Origin: Sinotaia quadrata
Lineage: Eukaryota; Mollusca; Gastropoda; Architaenioglossa; Viviparidae
Assembly (NCBI GenBank): GCA_028829895.1
Contig: CM054181.1
Coordinates: 51,157,759-51,221,758, forward strand
Direction of reading: 5' to 3'
Length of the DNA: 64,000 nt
The stretch's first letter is position 1, and each line of letters starts with the position of its first letter. Positions 62,020 through 64,000 of the stretch are shown piece by piece. Under the pieces are notes generated by a model that saw nothing but the letters and a program-made list of their open reading frames with translations, did no database searches and was not told where the DNA came from. The translations under genes and the position numbers were made by a program.

Positions 62020-62620
62020 TTTACTGTCTTAGCGCTCTGGCTACAATAAGAATGTATCTCGTGAATTGTGTGTTTTAACCGTCGGCGATAACTCCGCTTA
62101 TCCCGAAAATAACTTTTAGGCTACAACCTTACAAAAATTATTTAATTTACTCAGAACACCTTCCGAAATAAATTACGCGTTAACTCTTTACACGTTTCAC
62201 CTGCTTGTCACAGTGTCCGCTGTTCCAAGACTTTCGTAATGTCACGGCTCCTACCATACAACATTACACATTATATCTAGCACCCTAAATATAATAGTCC
62301 GAAGTCTGTTACTACCGATAACTCTCCTAGCTGGCGGTATAACCTTCGACTCCTCACAATGAAGTACTCAGTAACACAATACTAAATAAATCATTCAATA
62401 GCTAACATGACATATTTAACTACGCTTAAATATATCAACATTAACTAACATGCACGCTACTCTGCAAAAGAATACATGCACATGTCACAACAAAAGCAAA
62501 GAAAATCAGTGATACAAAAATCAAAAGAACAATTGGCAATTCTGTTCGTTCGTTCGTTTCTAGGTTATGATACGCCCTATGTATAAAAAATGTTACAATT
62601 TACAATTTAATACATATCAA
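62020..62620 (-). other. Gypsy 5' leader
   Basis: Untranslated region between primer binding site and gag ATG, with no conserved open frame; about 600 bp, long enough for packaging signals, which I cannot identify. Confidence 0.6.
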
Positions 62621-62637
62621 TCCCGCGACGACCCCCA
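62621..62637 (-). other. Primer binding site
   Basis: The - strand reads TGGGGGTCGTCGCGGGA two bases after the 5' LTR, starting with TGG as complements of tRNA CCA ends do. It resembles, imperfectly, the tRNA-Pro type; the host tRNA is not established. Confidence 0.65.
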
Positions 62638-62639
62638 CT

Positions 62640-64000
62640 TGTTACGTTTCCAGTATTTATTTAAAGACCCTGCTTAGAATAATTAAAAGACTTTAAATAT
62701 AATTAATTCTTCCTCTCATATTCTACGCAGACTGGTTGCTCAATTTATTATCTGACTAATTAAAAGTGCGTCTTGTAGTTCAGACGACAAATTTACAGAC
62801 TAATAAACTGCGAACTTTTAGCTAGATTTGAAAACAGTTAAATCCCTCTAAATTAATATGCACTCGTCATCAATCTTTCCGCTCATCCGCCCCCATTCAA
62901 ATCTAAGAATTAATCTAATTGGTCTATTGTGCATAGAAATCAACTACTAAGAGGTATTAACAAAGAAAATAAGATTTAATAAAGTTTAACAAATTAACAA
63001 TAAATCGAATGCAACGCGAATAGTCTTCACTCTGTCTTTACGCGCCTATGCCTGATTTTTGTCAATCTAAATTGCCAGAAAAGTGTTCCTTTGAGATCTG
63101 TACACTTGATTTTGCACTTAGCTCTATTCTTGTATCCCTGGTCTCAACACTCAGTCATGCTGATTCGTTCCCTCAGTCCCCCTTTAACGACACACGTGGT
63201 GCATAAGGAATGATGTCCCTTTGTTAGTGGCTAGGAACTGGAATTTTTTGCAGCATGGCCCTCAGAGTGGATTTCGACACGCTTACACCAATAAGCTAGT
63301 GCAGGTGAGGCATGGTGAAACATGAACCATGAGCCGACCTGTGGATGCAACGTGTTTGGATATAATTCTCAACCTAACAGGTCCTACCTAGGCATGGCTC
63401 AATTAAATGCGCTGAACAAAGAGTTTCGACCTCGCGTCGCTTACAATTAGATTTTAGAAAAAATATAATCGTCTCACATGTGTTCCATTTAACAGTCATG
63501 ACGTATGAAGCAATAAAATAGATACAACGTTAAATTAATGTTCATACAAGGGGTAATTCAAGCCGACAGAGCGCTTCACAATTTACAATTTAAATTACAC
63601 GCAATAATTGAATTACATGAAGAATTCATATCGAGCGCAGCATTCTGGCTCTTAGTGAATTAAAACAATATAAATTAAAGTACAGAAATGGAAAAATGGT
63701 TACAATAAATTTATATTCCGTAACATATAGGTTTTCAGCTATTTCTCTGAACCATGCTCAAGTGTATATGGAAATCATATAATACATAGCACAAATACAT
63801 ACTTAAACAATACATAGGCAAATACTATTAAATAAAATGATACCTTTGAGAGAAGTCGAAGGGTACCTTGATTCTCTATGGCGCCGGCTGCCTCTCACGA
63901 CCCGAGTAAGCTGATGGAATTAGCTAAAATGTGCTCGAAGTGAGGGAGCGGAAGCGTGTGGGTACATATATAGAAAGGTATATTGCGTATCACGTGACTG
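62640..64000 (-). repeat. 5' LTR (partial, cut by the window end)
   Basis: Corresponds to 55887-57247 of the 3' LTR; about 187 bp remain outside the window. Confidence 0.9.

Larger units (their letters stand above)
55887..64000 (-). mobile_element. Full-length young Ty3/gypsy LTR retrotransposon, Gmr1-like gene order
   Basis: 3' LTR 55887-57434, polypurine tract, a single gag-pol frame 57658-62019, primer binding site, and a 5' LTR from 62640 cut by the window end. The two LTRs align at a constant offset of 6753 bp with no indel over 1361 bp, and I saw no mismatch in the lines compared, so insertion is very recent. Both the element and gene F are on the - strand. The protein order Gag-PR-INT-RT-RNaseH is the copia-like order described for Gmr1-like gypsy elements. 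Confidence 0.9.

Overview
This is AT-rich, repeat-rich nuclear DNA of an animal. Long CA/GT microsatellites, many minisatellites, spliced genes and LTR retrotransposons all point to a metazoan. Gene content suggests an invertebrate, most likely a mollusc or other lophotrochozoan, but the species cannot be fixed from the sequence.

The window is dominated by one expanded gene family. There are six members, A to F: A on the + strand (1716-4153) and B (8406-11311), C (15783-18994), D (33582-36478), E (45617-48321) and F (54350-55886) on the - strand. Each encodes an N-terminal tetratricopeptide (TPR) superhelix resembling vertebrate IFIT proteins, a hypervariable basic or RG-rich linker, a second TPR block, and a C-terminal alpha/beta domain of about 140 residues that looks TIR/SEFIR-like. 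A and C form one subfamily; B, D, E and F form another. All have one huge coding exon that begins in phase 1 after a splice acceptor. For B, D and E a tiny start exon (ATG plus five codons plus one base) can be proposed 0.65-0.8 kb upstream, with a kappa-B-like site 71-91 bp above the ATG. The layout recalls vertebrate IFIT genes and suggests an innate immune, probably antiviral, cluster growing by tandem duplication and gene conversion.

Layout: 1-4 is a probable donor end of gene A's first exon, with its intron to 1715; 1716-4153 gene A; 4.2-8.4 kb interspersed repeat, gene-poor DNA and a minisatellite; 8.4-12.3 kb gene B with its promoter; 12.5-15.8 kb microsatellite and minisatellites; 15.8-19.0 kb gene C; 19-27.6 kb gene-poor DNA with a candidate solo LTR and 62-bp, 11-bp, 75-bp and 46-bp tandem repeats; 27.6-37.5 kb, 37.8-49.4 kb and 49.5 kb onward are three related tandem units carrying D, E and F. 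Units E and F share nearly identical 3' flanks, including a decayed IFIT-like fragment. Unit E's flank carries a 1.1-kb solo LTR that F's lacks.

From 55887 to beyond the window end lies a young Ty3/gypsy element on the - strand (LTRs of 1548 bp, one 1453-codon gag-pol frame). Integrase precedes reverse transcriptase, as in Gmr1-like elements. It has inserted into the coding exon of gene F and separates it from its 5' half, which should lie past the window. Two solo LTRs (28231-28988, 43266-44382) share its 3'-end motifs.
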